This document shows positions 45,508-57,570 of a stretch of DNA of 64,000 nucleotides, one piece after another. The translations under genes were made by a program, and so were the position numbers. Where the stretch lies: NCBI GenBank assembly GCA_949361645.1, contig OX442427.1:3786016-3850015 (forward strand). Direction: 5' to 3'. Position 1 is the first letter of the stretch; every line of letters starts with the position of its first letter. The stretch comes from Spongilla lacustris. Its lineage: Eukaryota > Porifera > Demospongiae > Spongillida > Spongillidae. The notes beneath the pieces were generated by a model that saw only the letters and a list, made by a program, of their open reading frames with translations, was not told where the DNA came from and ran no database searches.

Positions 45508-45627
45508 GCCTACGACCATACCACGCTGAATACACCGGTTCCCGTCCGATCACCGAAGTTAAGCAGCGTCGGGCCGGATCAGTACTTGGATGGGTGACCG
45601 CCTGGGAACATCCGGTGTTGTAGGCTT
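45508..45627 (+). rRNA. 5S: 5S rRNA gene, copy 42
   Basis: Consensus; preceded by the CTATAGCG spacer with GTGCTTCAC. Confidence 0.97.
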
Positions 45628-45876
45628 CTTTTTATTTACCTATAGCGTTTCTATTTTTGTTTTTGCCATCAGTGCCTCTCTTGTTTTTTTATTTTTTGTT
45701 CCATCAAACATCATGAAATGGAGTTACTGTTATATATGTTATAGTTTATCAATGTAATTTCTTTTGCGATAGGAAAGATTTCTCAGGGCGTCTAGATCTC
45801 GCTTACAGCATTAATCCGGTTACAATGAACTGGTAATGCAGTCTTGGTAATAAGCGTTTGAGAAAAACGCATTGAT

Positions 45877-45996
45877 GCCTACGACCATACCACGCTGAAT
45901 ACACCGGTTCCCGTCCGATCACCGAAGTTAAGCAGCGTCGGGCCGGATCAGTACTTGGATGGGTGACCGCCTGGGAACATCCGGTGTTGTAGGCTT
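45877..45996 (+). rRNA. 5S: 5S rRNA gene, copy 43
   Basis: Consensus; upstream GCGTTTGAGAAAAACGC, a private G-to-A change. Confidence 0.97.
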
Positions 45997-46245
45997 CTTT
46001 TTATTTACCTATAGCGTTTCTATTTTTGTTTTTGCCATCAGTGCCTCTCTTGTTTTTTTATTTTTTGTTCCATCAAACATCATGAAATGGAGTTACTGTT
46101 ATATATGTTATAGTTTATCAATGTAATTTCTTTTGCGATAGGAAAGATTTCTCAGGGCGTCTAGATCTCGCTTACAGCATTAATCCGGTTACAATGAACT
46201 GGTAATGCAGTCTTGGTAATAAGCGTTTGGGAAAAAGGCATTGAT

Positions 46246-46365
46246 GCCTACGACCATACCACGCTGAATACACCGGTTCCCGTCCGATCACCGAAGTTAA
46301 GCAGCGTCGGGCCGGATCAGTACTTGGATGGGTGACCGCCTGGGAACATCCGGTGTTGTAGGCTT
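46246..46365 (+). rRNA. 5S: 5S rRNA gene, copy 44
   Basis: Consensus; TAATAAGCG class. Confidence 0.97.
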
Positions 46366-46611
46366 CTTTTTATTTACCTAGCGTTTCTATTTTTGTTTTT
46401 GCCATTAGTGCCTCTCTTGTTTTTTATTTTTTGTTCCATCAATCATCATGAAATGGAGTTACTGTTATATATGTTACAGTTTATCAATGTAATTTCCTTT
46501 GCGATAGGAAAGATTTCTCAGGGCGTCTAGATCTCGCTTACAGCATTAATCCGGTTACGATGAACTGGTAATGCAGTCTTGGTAATAAGCGTTTGGGAAG
46601 AAGGCATTAAT

Positions 46612-46731
46612 GCCTACGACCATACCACGCTGAATACACCGGTTCCCGTCCGATCACCGAAGTTAAGCAGCGTCGGGCCAGATCAGTACTTGGATGGGTG
46701 ACCGCCTGGGAACATCCGGTGTTGTAGGCTT
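46612..46731 (+). rRNA. 5S: 5S rRNA gene, copy 45
   Basis: Full length with G69A; upstream TTACGATGAAC and GGCATTAAT. Followed by an 85-bp shorter spacer. Confidence 0.95.
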
Positions 46732-46892
46732 CTTTTTATTTCAGTTATATATGTAATAGTTTTGTTAATGTAATTTCCTTTGCGAAAGGAAAGATTTCTC
46801 AGGGCGTCTAGATCTCGCTTACAGCATTAATCCGGTTACTGTGAACTGGTAATGCAGTCTTGGTTATAAGCGGTTGGGAAGAAGGCATTAAT

Positions 46893-47012
46893 GCCTACGA
46901 CCATACCACGCTGAATACACCGGTTCCCGTCCGATCACCGAAGTTAAGCAGCGTCGGGCCGGATCAGTACTTGGATGGGTGACCGCCTGGGAACATCTGG
47001 TGTTGTAGGCTT
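46893..47012 (+). rRNA. 5S: 5S rRNA gene, copy 46
   Basis: Full length with C106T; starts only 281 bp after copy 45. Confidence 0.95.
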
Positions 47013-47264
47013 CTTTTTATTTACCTATAGCGTTTCTATTTTTGTTTTAGCCATTAGTGCCTCACTTGTCTTTTTTTTTTTTTTGATCCACCAATCATCA
47101 TGAAATGGAGTTACAGTTATATATGTAATAGTTTTGTTAATGTAATTTCCTTTGCGAAAGGAAAGATTTCTCAGGGCGTCTAGATCTCGCTTACAGCATT
47201 AATCCGGTTACAATGAACTGGTAATGCAGTCTTGGTAATAAGCGTTTGGGAAAAACGCATTGAT

Positions 47265-47384
47265 GCCTACGACCATACCACGCTGAATACACCGGTTCCC
47301 GTCCGATCACCGAAGTTAAGCAGCGTCGGGCCGGATCAGTACTTGGATGGGTGACCGCCTGGGAACATCCGGTGTTGTAGGCTT
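47265..47384 (+). rRNA. 5S: 5S rRNA gene, copy 47
   Basis: Consensus; upstream AAAAACGCATTGAT. Confidence 0.97.
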
Positions 47385-47633
47385 CTTTTTATTTACCTAT
47401 AGCGTTTCTATTTTTGTTTTTGCCATCAGTGCCTCTCTTGTTTTTTTATTTTTTGTTCCATCAAACATCATGAAATGGAGTTACTGTTATATATGTTATA
47501 GTTTATCAATGTAATTTCTTTTGCGATAGGAAAGATTTCTCAGGGCGTCTAGATCTCGCTTACAGCATTAATCCGGTTACAATGAACTGGTAATGCAGTC
47601 TTGGTAATAAGCGTTTGGGAAAAAGGCATTGAT

Positions 47634-47753
47634 GCCTACGACCATACCACGCTGAATACACCGGTTCCCGTCCGATCACCGAAGTTAAGCAGCGTCGGGC
47701 CGGATCAGTACTTGGATGGGTGACCGCCTGGGAACATCCGGTGTTGTAGGCTT
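47634..47753 (+). rRNA. 5S: 5S rRNA gene, copy 48
   Basis: Consensus; TAATAAGCG class. Confidence 0.97.
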
Positions 47754-48004
47754 CTTTTTATTTACCTATAGCGTTTCTATTTTTGTTTTTGCCATTAGTG
47801 CTTCACTTGTCTTTTTTTTTTTTTGATCCACCAATCATCATGAAATGGAGTTACAGTTATATATGTAATAGTTTTGTTAATGTAATTTCCTTTGCGAAAG
47901 GAAAGATTTCTCAGGGCGTCTAGATCTCGCTTACAGCATTAATCCGGTTACAATGAACTGGTAATGCAGTCTTGGTAATAAGCGTTTGGGAAAAAGGCAT
48001 TGAT

Positions 48005-48124
48005 GCCTACGACCATACCACGCTGAATACACCGGTTCCCGTCCGATCACCGAAGTTAAGCAGCGTCGGGCCGGATCAGTACTTGGATGGGTGACCGCCT
48101 GGGAACATCCGGTGTTGTAGGCTT
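48005..48124 (+). rRNA. 5S: 5S rRNA gene, copy 49
   Basis: Consensus; followed by the same shortened spacer as copy 45. Confidence 0.97.
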
Positions 48125-48285
48125 CTTTTTATTTCAGTTATATATGTAATAGTTTTGTTAATGTAATTTCCTTTGCGAAAGGAAAGATTTCTCAGGGCGT
48201 CTAGATCTCGCTTACAGCATTAATCCGGTTACTGTGAACTGGTAATGCAGTCTTGGTTATAAGCGGTTGGGAAGAAGGCATTAAT

Positions 48286-48405
48286 GCCTACGACCATACC
48301 ACGCTGAATACACCGGTTCCCGTCCGATCACCGAAGTTAAGCAGCGTCGGGCCGGATCAGTACTTGGATGGGTGACCGCCTGGGAACATCTGGTGTTGTA
48401 GGCTT
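48286..48405 (+). rRNA. 5S: 5S rRNA gene, copy 50
   Basis: Full length with C106T; 1393 bp after copy 46 and 281 bp after copy 49. Confidence 0.95.
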
Positions 48406-48657
48406 CTTTTTATTTACCTATAGCGTTTCTATTTTTGTTTTAGCCATTAGTGCCTCACTTGTCTTTTTTTTTTTTTTGATCCACCAATCATCATGAAATG
48501 GAGTTACAGTTATATATGTAATAGTTTTGTTAATGTAATTTCCTTTGCGAAAGGAAAGATTTCTCAGGGCGTCTAGATCTCGCTTACAGCATTAATCCGG
48601 TTACAATGAACTGGTAATGCAGTCTTGGTAATAAGCGTTTGGGAAAAACGCATTGAT

Positions 48658-48777
48658 GCCTACGACCATACCACGCTGAATACACCGGTTCCCGTCCGAT
48701 CACCGAAGTTAAGCAGCGTCGGGCCGGATCAGTACTTGGATGGGTGACCGCCTGGGAACATCCGGTGTTGTAGGCTT
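48658..48777 (+). rRNA. 5S: 5S rRNA gene, copy 51
   Basis: Consensus; 1393 bp after copy 47. Confidence 0.97.
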
Positions 48778-49026
48778 CTTTTTATTTACCTATAGCGTTT
48801 CTATTTTTGTTTTTGCCATCAGTGCCTCTCTTGTTTTTTTATTTTTTGTTCCATCAAACATCATGAAATGGAGTTACTGTTATATATGTTATAGTTTATC
48901 AATGTAATTTCTTTTGCGATAGGAAAGATTTCTCAGGGCGTCTAGATCTCGCTTACAGCATTAATCCGGTTACAATGAACTGGTAATGCAGTCTTGGTAA
49001 TAAGCGTTTGGGAAAAAGGCATTGAT

Positions 49027-49146
49027 GCCTACGACCATACCACGCTGAATACACCGGTTCCCGTCCGATCACCGAAGTTAAGCAGCGTCGGGCCGGATCA
49101 GTACTTGGATGGGTGACCGCCTGGGAACATCCGGTGTTGTAGGCTT
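49027..49146 (+). rRNA. 5S: 5S rRNA gene, copy 52
   Basis: Consensus; 1393 bp after copy 48. Confidence 0.97.
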
Positions 49147-49395
49147 CTTTTTATTTACCTATAGCGTTTCTATTTTTGTTTTTGCCATCAGTGCCTCTCT
49201 TGTTTTTTTATTTTTTGTTCCATCAAACATCATGAAATGGAGTTACTGTTATATATGTTATAGTTTATCAATGTAATTTCTTTTGCGATAGGAAAGATTT
49301 CTCAGGGCGTCTAGATCTCGCTTACAGCATTAATCCGGTTACAATGAACTGGTAATGCAGTCTTGGTAATAAGCGTTTGGGAAAAAGGCATTGAT

Positions 49396-49515
49396 GCCTA
49401 CGACCATACCACGCTGAATACACCGGTTCCCGTCCGATCACCGAAGTTAAGCAGCGTCGGGCCGGATCAGTACTTGGATGGGTGACCGCCTGGGAACATC
49501 CGGTGTTGTAGGCTT
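49396..49515 (+). rRNA. 5S: 5S rRNA gene, copy 53
   Basis: Consensus; unit repeats copy 52 at 369 bp. Confidence 0.97.
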
Positions 49516-49764
49516 CTTTTTATTTACCTATAGCGTTTCTATTTTTGTTTTTGCCATCAGTGCCTCTCTTGTTTTTTTATTTTTTGTTCCATCAAACATC
49601 ATGAAATGGAGTTACTGTTATATATGTTATAGTTTATCAATGTAATTTCTTTTGCGATAGGAAAGATTTCTCAGGGCGTCTAGATCTCGCTTACAGCATT
49701 AATCCGGTTACAATGAACTGGTAATGCAGTCTTGGTAATAAGCGTTTGGGAAAAAGGCATTGAT

Positions 49765-49884
49765 GCCTACGACCATACCACGCTGAATACACCGGTTCCC
49801 GTCCGATCACCGAAGTTAAGCAGCGTCGGGCCGGATCAGTACTTGGATGGGTGACCGCCTGGGAACATCCGGTGTTGTAGGCTT
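49765..49884 (+). rRNA. 5S: 5S rRNA gene, copy 54
   Basis: Consensus; third member of a run of near-identical 369-bp units. Confidence 0.97.
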
Positions 49885-50130
49885 CTTTTTATTTACCTAG
49901 CGTTTCTATTTTTGTTTTTGCCATTAGTGCCTCTCTTGTTTTTTATTTTTTGTTCCATCAATCATCATGAAATGGAGTTACTGTTATATATGTTACAGTT
50001 TATCAATGTAATTTCCTTTGCGATAGGAAAGATTTCTCAGGGCGTCTAGATCTCGCTTACAGCATTAATCCGGTTACGATGAACTGGTAATGCAGTCTTG
50101 GTAATAAGCGTTTGGGAAGAAGGCATTGAT

Positions 50131-50250
50131 GCCTACGACCATACCACGCTGAATACACCGGTTCCCGTCCGATCACCGAAGTTAAGCAGCGTCGGGCCAG
50201 ATCAGTACTTGGATGGGTGACCGCCTGGGAACATCCGGTGTTGTAGGCTT
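50131..50250 (+). rRNA. 5S: 5S rRNA gene, copy 55
   Basis: Full length with G69A; upstream TTACGATGAAC. Confidence 0.95.
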
Positions 50251-50502
50251 CTTTTTATTTACCTATAGCGTTTCTATTTTTGTTTTAGCCATTAGTGCCT
50301 CACTTGTCTTTTTTTTTTTTTTGATCCACCAATCATCATGAAATGGAGTTACAGTTATATATGTAATAGTTTTGTTAATGTAATTTCCTTTGCGAAAGGA
50401 AAGATTTCTCAGGGCGTCTAGATCTCGCTTACAGCATTAATCCGGTTACAATGAACTGGTAATGCAGTCTTGGTAATAAGCGTTTGGGAAAAAGGCATTG
50501 AT

Positions 50503-50622
50503 GCCTACGACCATACCACGCTGAATACACCGGTTCCCGTCCGATCACCGAAGTTAAGCAGCGTCGGGCCGGATCAGTACTTGGATGGGTGACCGCCTGG
50601 GAACATCCGGTGTTGTAGGCTT
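50503..50622 (+). rRNA. 5S: 5S rRNA gene, copy 56
   Basis: Consensus; TAATAAGCG class. Confidence 0.97.
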
Positions 50623-50868
50623 CTTTTTATTTACCTAGCGTTTCTATTTTTGTTTTTGCCATTAGTGCCTCTCTTGTTTTTTATTTTTTGTTCCATCAAT
50701 CATCATGAAATGGAGTTACTGTTATATATGTTACAGTTTATCAATGTAATTTCCTTTGCGATAGGAAAGATTTCTCAGGGCGTCTAGATCTCGCTTACAG
50801 CATTAATCCGGTTACAATGAACTGGTAATGCAGTCTTGGTAATAAGCGTTTGGGAAGAAGGCATTAAT

Positions 50869-50988
50869 TCCTACGACCATACCACGCTGAATACACCGGT
50901 TCCCGTCCGATCACCGAAGTTAAGCAGCGTCGGGCCAGATCAGTACTTGGATGGGTGACCGCCTGGGAACATCCGGTGTTGTAGGCTT
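50869..50988 (+). rRNA. 5S: 5S rRNA gene, copy 57
   Basis: Full length with G1T (first base of helix I) and G69A; the T may shift the 5' end or weaken helix I. Confidence 0.9.
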
Positions 50989-51236
50989 CTTTTTATTTAC
51001 CTAGGGTTTTTTTTTTGTTTTTGCCATTAGTGCCTCACTTGTCTTTTTTTTTTTTTTGATCCATCAATCATCATGAAATGGAGTTACTGTTATATATGTT
51101 ACAGTTTATCAATGTAATTTCCTTTGCGATAGGAAAGATTTCTCAGGGCGTCTAGATCTCGCTTACAGCATTAATCCGGTTACAATGAACTGGTAATGCA
51201 GTCTTGGTAATAAGCGTTTGGGAAGAAGGTATTAAT

Positions 51237-51326
51237 GCCTACGACCATACCCCGAAGTTAAGCAGCGTCGGGCCGGATCAGTACTTGGATGGGTGACCGC
51301 CTGGGAACATCCGGTGTTGTAGGCTT
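51237..51326 (+). pseudogene. 5S: 5S copy 58, internal 30-nt deletion
   Basis: Nucleotides 16-45 are missing (CCATACC joins directly to CCGAAG). Boxes A and C remain, so it could still be transcribed, but helices II and III are destroyed. Confidence 0.93.
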
Positions 51327-51572
51327 CTTTTTATTTACCTAGCGTTTTTATTTTTGTTTATGCCATTAGTGCCTCATTTGTCTTTTATTTTTTGTTCCAT
51401 CAATCATCATAAAATGGAGTTACAGTTATATATGTTATAGTTTATTAATGTAATTTCCTTTGCGATAGGAAAGATTTCTCAAAGCGTCTAGAACTCGCTT
51501 ACAGCATTAATCCGGTTACAATGAACTGGTAATGCAGTCTTTCTAATATGCGTTTGGGAAGAAGGCATTGAT

Positions 51573-51692
51573 GCCTACGACCATACCACGCTGAATACAC
51601 CGGTTCCCGTCCGATCACCGGAGTTAAGCAGCGTCGGGCCGGATCAGTACTACGATGGGTGACCGCCTGGGTACATCCGGTGTTGTAGGCTT
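51573..51692 (+). rRNA. 5S: 5S rRNA gene, copy 59, diverged
   Basis: Full length with A49G, T80A, G81C and A100T; two changes touch box C. Right-edge decay. Confidence 0.85.
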
Positions 51693-51933
51693 CTTTTTAT
51701 TACCTAGTTCATTTTTGTTTTTGCCATCAGTGCCTCTCTTGTCTTTTATTTTTTGTTCCATCAATCATCATGAAATGGAGTTACAGTTATATATGTTATA
51801 GTTTATCAATGTAATTTCCTTTGCGATAGGAAAGATTTCTCAAAGCGTCTAGATCTCGCTTACAGCATTAATCCGGTTACAATGAACTGGTAATGCAGTC
51901 TTTGTAATATGCGTTTGGGAAGAAGGCATTGAT

Positions 51934-52021
51934 GCCTACGACCATACCACGCTGAATACACCGGTTCCCGTCCGATCACCGAAGTTAAGCAGCGTCGGGC
52001 CGGATCAGTACTTGGATGCTT
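51934..52021 (+). pseudogene. 5S: 5S copy 60, 3' deletion (88 nt)
   Basis: About 32 nt are lost between GGATG and the terminal CTT, removing box C and the 3' strand of helix I. Confidence 0.93.
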
Positions 52022-52267
52022 CTTTTTATTTACCTAGCGTTTCTATTTTTGTTTTTGCCATTAGTGCCTCTCTTGTTTTTTATTTTTTGTTCCATCAATC
52101 ATCATGAAATGGAGTTACAGTTATATATGTTATAGTTTATTAATGTAATTTCCTTTGCGATAGGAAAGATTTCTCAAAGCGTCTAGATCTCGCTTACAGC
52201 ATTAATCCGGTTACAATGAACTGGTAATGCAGTCTTTGTAATATGCGTTTGGGAAGAAGGCATTGAT

Positions 52268-52387
52268 GCCTACGACCATACCACGCTGAATACACCGGTT
52301 CCCGTCCGATCACCGAAGTTAAGCAGCGTCGGGCCGGATCAGTACTTGGATGGGTGACCGCCTGGGAACATCCGGTGTTGTAGGCTT
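52268..52387 (+). rRNA. 5S: 5S rRNA gene, copy 61
   Basis: Consensus gene; terminator altered to CTTCCTTTTATATATA (four T). Confidence 0.95.
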
Positions 52388-52632
52388 CCTTTTATATATA
52401 CCTAGCGTTTCTATTTTTGTTTTTGCCATTAGTGCCTGTCTTTTCTTTTTTTTTTTTGTTCCTTCAATCATCATTAAATGGAGTTACTTACAGTTTATCT
52501 ATGATTAATATTATTTCCTTTGCCATAGGAAAGATTTCTCAAGGCGTCAAGATCTCGCTTACAGCATTAATCCGGTTACAATGAACTGGTAATGCAGTCT
52601 TGGTAATAAGCGTTTGGGAAAAAGGCATTGAT

Positions 52633-52752
52633 GCCTACGACCATACCACGCTGAATACACCGGTTCCCGTCCGATCACCGAAGTTAAGCAGCGTCGGGCC
52701 GGATCAGTACTTGGATGGGTGACCGCCTGGGAACATCCGGTGTTGTAGGCTT
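52633..52752 (+). rRNA. 5S: 5S rRNA gene, copy 62
   Basis: Consensus gene on a diverged spacer (GCGTCAAGATC). Confidence 0.95.
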
Positions 52753-52993
52753 CTTTTTATTACCTAGTTTATTTTTGTTTTTGCCATTAGTGCCTCTCTT
52801 GTTTTTTATTTTTTGTTCCATCAATCATCATGAAATGGAGTTACAGTTATATATGTTATAGTTTATTAATGTAATTTCCTTTGCGATAGGAAAGATTTCT
52901 CAAAGCGTCTAGATCTCGCTTACAGCATTAATCCGGTTACAATGAACTGGTAATGCAGTCTTTGTAATATGCGTTTGGGAAGAAGGCATTGAT

Positions 52994-53113
52994 GCCTACG
53001 ACCATACCACGCTGAATACACCGGTTCCCGTCCGATCACCGAAGTTAAGCAGCGTCGGGCCAGATCAGTACTTGGATGGGTGACCGCCTGGGAACATCCG
53101 GTGTTGTAGGCTT
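52994..53113 (+). rRNA. 5S: 5S rRNA gene, copy 63
   Basis: Full length with G69A; terminator CTTCCTTTTATATTT. Confidence 0.94.
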
Positions 53114-53358
53114 CCTTTTATATTTACCTAGCGTTTCTATTTTTGTTTTTGCCATTAGTGCCTGTCTTTTCTTTTTTTTTTTTGTTCCTTCAATCATCAT
53201 TAAATGGAGTTACTTACAGTTTATCTATGATTAATATTATTTCCTTTGCCATAGGAAAGATTTCTCAAGGCGTCTAGATCTCGCTTACAGCATTAATCCG
53301 GTTACAATGAACTGGTAATGCAGTCTTGGTAATAAGCGTTTGGGAAAAAGGCATTGAT

Positions 53359-53478
53359 GCCTACGACCATACCACGCTGAATACACCGGTTCCCGTCCGA
53401 TCACCGAAGTTAAGCAGCGTCGGGCCGGATCAGTACTTGGATGGGTGACCGCCTGGGAACATCCGGTGTTGTAGGCTT
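53359..53478 (+). rRNA. 5S: 5S rRNA gene, copy 64
   Basis: Consensus gene; the right-most intact copy. Confidence 0.96.
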
Positions 53479-53724
53479 CTTTTTATTTACCTAGCGTTTC
53501 TATTTTTGTTTTTGCCATCAGTGCCTCTCTTGTTTTTTATTTTTTGTCCCATCAATCATCATGAAATGGAGTTACAGTTATATATGTTATAGTTTATTAA
53601 TGTAATTTCCTTTGCGATAGGAAAGATTTCTCAAAGCGTCTAGATCTCGCTTACAGCATTAATACGGTTACAATGAACTGGTAATGCAGTCTTTGTAATA
53701 TGCGTTTGGGAAGAAGGCATTGAT

Positions 53725-53832
53725 GCCTACGACCATACCACGCTGAATACACCGGTTCCCGTCCGATCACCGAAGTTAAGCAGCGTCGGGCCGGATTAGT
53801 ACTTGGATGGGTGACCGCCTGGTTGTAGGCTT
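53725..53832 (+). pseudogene. 5S: 5S copy 65, 12-nt deletion
   Basis: Nucleotides 99-110 are missing and C73 is T; box C is kept, but the region leading to helix I is lost. Confidence 0.9.
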
Positions 53833-53833
53833 C

Positions 53834-54177
53834 TTTTTTATTACCTAGGGTTTTTATTTTTGTTTTTGCCACTGATTAGTGCCTCTCTTGTCTTTTTTTT
53901 TTTTTTGATCCACCAATCATCATGAAATGGAGTTACTGTTATATAAGTTTATTAATGTAATTTCCTTTGCGATAAGAAAGATTTCTCAAGGCGTCTAGAT
54001 CTCGCTTACAGCATTAATCCGGTTACAATGAACTGGTAATGCAGTCTTGGTTATAAGCTTTTTTTTTGTTCCTCCAGGAGTTACTTTTATATATGTTATA
54101 GTTTATCTATGATTAATATTATTTCCTTTGCCATAGGAAAGCTTTCTCGAGGCGTCAAGATCTCGCTTTCAGCATTG
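53834..54177 (+). repeat. Spacer-only fragments at right end of array
   Basis: Two broken spacers follow one another without a 5S gene: 53834-54058 ends at TTATAAGC, and 54059-54177 ends after a diverged GCTTTCAGCATTGG. Confidence 0.85.
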
Positions 54178-54179
54178 GT

Positions 54180-55218
54180 AATTTTTTTACAGTTGAACAA
54201 ACTACGTGCGCTTTTCCCGCTTGATTAGTCTCAGTGTATGGCGATTTTGCTGGACATATCATTGTCCTATATATATTTACGGGATAGTTTCCGACAAAAT
54301 GGCCTTTCGTTTATAATCATAAAATGTTATAGAATTGCTTTGCATTTGCATCATAATAACTTCCGAACGGTTAAGGCTATCGACTTCCTATTTTGAACCT
54401 ATATACCGCACCATTTCTGTATGGTAAAATACATTTGGGGTCTTGTACATGCTCTGTGCCAATATTGCAACGTTCGATACCCCACCGGGTTTAAACCTAA
54501 CATAACGTTCTGTAGGAGTAATGAAATCGCTTCAAATTCAGCTTGTAGGTAGAGAGGTCCTGATTTGTTCTGTTCGTTAATTTTTATCCCATCCGATATG
54601 GAGATAAGGGTTGAAAAAACTACGTGCACATTTTCGTGCTCGATTCGCACCAATGATTTGGGCAAATTGCGTCCCATTCAATATATAGGGAGGCGGGGAT
54701 TTTAACATTGGCGCGAATCAAGCGGGAAAACGTGCACATAGTTTGTTCAACTGTATCTCTGTAACGGATGGCATAAAAATTAACGAACTGAACAAATGGA
54801 TAGGTATATGACCTCTCTACTTACAAACCGAATTTAAAGCCATTTCATTACTCCTACAGAAATTTATGGCAGGTTTGAACCCGGTCGGGTATCGAACGTT
54901 GCATTACTGGCACGGAGTAAGTGCAAGACCCCAAAATGTATTTTACAGTAGAGAAATGGTGTGGTATAAAGTGTTGAAAATAGGAAGTCGATAGCCTTAA
55001 CCGTTCGAAAGTTATTATGATGCAAATGCAAAGCAATTCTATAACATTTTATAATTATAAACGAAGGGCCATTTTGTTGGAAACTGTCCCGTATAATTAT
55101 AATTATATACATGTATATAGGACAATGAAGTGTCCAGCAAAATCGCTCGTCTCCCCATACACTGAGGCTAATCAAGCGGGAAAACATGCATGTACTTTGT
55201 TCAACTGTAAAAAAATTA
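54180..55218. repeat. 1.04-kb palindromic (foldback-like) repeat
   Basis: Outer ends TTTTTTACAGTTGAACAAA and its complement TTTGTTCAACTGTAAAAAAA mirror about a centre near 54700. The same family as 18725-20075 and 60840-61160. The motif TTGAACAAACTACGTGC recurs at outer and inner positions of both arms. It abuts the end of the 5S array directly. No coding content. Confidence 0.8.
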
Positions 55219-55383
55219 ACGAATAGAAGAAATCAATAGATAGGTATAGGAGTCCTCTATGTACATCCCGAATTTGACACATTTTATAAACGTTTTACTC
55301 TATATTTTTGACACTCAAGTGTTGTTACAAGTGGGTGAGACAGATCAATGTAATGTATAGAAACAAACTGTCATTCTTGAAAA

Positions 55384-57570
55384 TTATATATCATAATGAA
55401 TGTTATCATAGTTTATAAGGTGCAATTCCATCTCAGCCATTGAATGTGTGAAGCAATTATTATTGAAGAAACATGGTTGAAATTTTACCCAGCACGATAT
55501 TTGATCACTCCTAAGACTATAAACAAGAATTGAACATTGAATGATTGTAGCTAATATCAAGATATCTTTGAAAAAATTTGCGTCAAACTCACCATCAGAT
55601 TTCTTATATCTACAAGCAAACAACCCAATATTTCCTTCCATTAGGAGAAATTTGGTAATAGCCATTTTAATAATTTCATAATTATTTTCGGTATCTGAAA
55701 CCAGTTTTGAGAGTGCTCGATACAAGCAGTGACCATCACCACGGATTTTATCAACTCTGTGAGGCCTTAATTACACTCAGATATGTGAACATTTTGTTTT
55801 CCAGGCTTACATATGTATGCTTTGTCATTTACTAGTTCTGTAATAAATTTCTTGCAAAGTTCTTCCATTCTTGGTCAGCCACCTTATAATTATTATATGG
55901 AATTACAGGATTATAACAATAACCAGTCATCTTCTTCCAAAGTTTCAAAGGTATATAGTGTCATGGGTGCCAAAAAGTCTTAAGCTGATCCGTATTATTC
56001 TTATTTAACAAACAATGTTTCTTGTGTTTACCATTTGTATAATTGCATGTACAGTAATTTGATATAGCATCTTTTTTTGTAGCATCACATGCCGTTGAAG
56101 TGCATGGTTGTTCTTCCTGTAGAGCTTTCCGTGATTTGTTTACAATAGTATCCTGATCATTATGGTATACATGGTTCGGTAGTTAATCGTTTGCATCTTT
56201 TCATCTATCCTTTGCTTTCATCTTCAAAATCAGACAGTTCTTTTTCTTTACTGTAACTGTGTTCGAAACCATCTTCAACACCTTTCGATGTAACAAATTC
56301 TTTCGACTGACTTGCTCTATTCCTCGATGAAAAGGCTTACATTTGTATCTGGCTTTTTTTTTACACATTCTGTTTGAAGTTACTTTAAACGACTATGTGA
56401 ATATTTGGTACATGCAAATATTTAATTGTGAAAGCAAGGGACCTCCATCATGTTATATAATTCGTGTCCAATGATACCAAGGAATCTTTGTATTCAAATA
56501 AGTTATATTAGCCTGTAATAGGCACAAATTTGTTGAAAAAGTATAATAATGCCTATTCTTAGGAGTGGAATCTGTTTAATACAGTATGAGACGCTTAAAC
56601 ATGATTTGTATGCACCTTACCAAGATCAGGGTGTATAACTTGTTATAACATAGAAGCTCGTTCCATGCACTGCATCTTAAATGCTAACTTGTGATAAGGA
56701 CACGATAATGTGTATGCACTTATGTAAGGTTGACATTACATAATATGTTACACTTACTCTTACATGTTCCACAAGTGCAAAGCAGTTTGACATGAAAGTT
56801 ACAATCTGTGTGATCTCCAATTGCATGCTTACATCCAAGCATGGTCACATCTTCTGTAAATTTCACATGGTCTGTGCCAGCCACAAACATCATATTCATC
56901 ATATTCTTTTTTGCTTTCCTTTTGAATTTATCAGAAATGCAGCCACAGTTTTCGGAATGCCTATCAGGACAATGGCAAGTTATAAAAAGTATTCGTTTTT
57001 ATACTCAGAAAGTTTTCAGTCTGAAGCTCTCTTATTTTATCCTTTGTAAATTTCTTTGATTTTTGTATGCCTTTAAGAAATGGCCATTGCAAATGTGCAC
57101 ATTTCCATGAGAATATTTATGAGGTTGAATCCCCATCTTGTATGTTTATTCGTTCTAAAGCAGCTTCTTGAAATAAATCTTGAAGGGCAAAACTCTCAGC
57201 ACTCATCGAATATATCATCATCGCCTGGTGATAGTCCGATTGGTGTAGTTGATAAGGCTGTGTGGTGGGAGAGGAGGAGGCACGGGTTCGATCCCTGGTG
57301 GGGAAGGTGTAGATTTATGTTAGGATAAAAACAATTATAACAAAGAGTGATTGTTTTGTGTAGTTTCTTCAAGTAGCTGTTGAATTCATACTGAAGTATC
57401 CTCTTGTTAACCACACTCCACAACCACATGTGACTGCATGATTCCAACTTCCAGTCTCCACAGGGGGCATGTTTTTCATGTCTTGCTTTGCCAGCATTGT
57501 GTATTAAGTAAACAAGTAACAATAGGAAAAGGTTTCTGAATGGTTTTGTAATATGTATTTTTGCTGGCAC
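55384..57570 (-). pseudogene. Decayed Mutator-like transposon region with OTU-like domain
   Basis: Minus strand, upstream to downstream. Near 57450-57370 a broken frame reads VETGSWNHAVTCGCGVWLTR then GYFSMNSTAT, like the DGxWxxRG...NG block of Mutator-like (MULE) transposases. At about 57010-56730, GCISDKFKRKAKKN is followed by FVAGTDHVKF and GDHTDCNFHVKLLCTCGTCK, a Cys/His-rich block I associate with the same animal transposase group. At 55760-55384 an OTU-type segment reads RGDGHCLYRALSKLV with HYD near its end, the Asp-x-x-Cys and His signatures of OTU cysteine proteases. Frames are interrupted and a tRNA-like SINE sits inside. Treating all parts as one element is inference; the OTU frame alone could be a separate gene fragment. 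Confidence 0.5.
57233..57310 (+). repeat. tRNA-like SINE head
   Basis: GATTGGTGTAGTTGATAAGG resembles a pol III A box region and GGGTTCGATCCC is a canonical B box and T-loop, about 45 bp apart. The acceptor strands do not pair, so it is a tRNA-derived SINE start rather than a working tRNA gene. Confidence 0.55.

Noticed and set aside
57233..57310. Functional tRNA gene
   Set aside because: B box is good, but acceptor and anticodon arms do not form, so a SINE head fits better.
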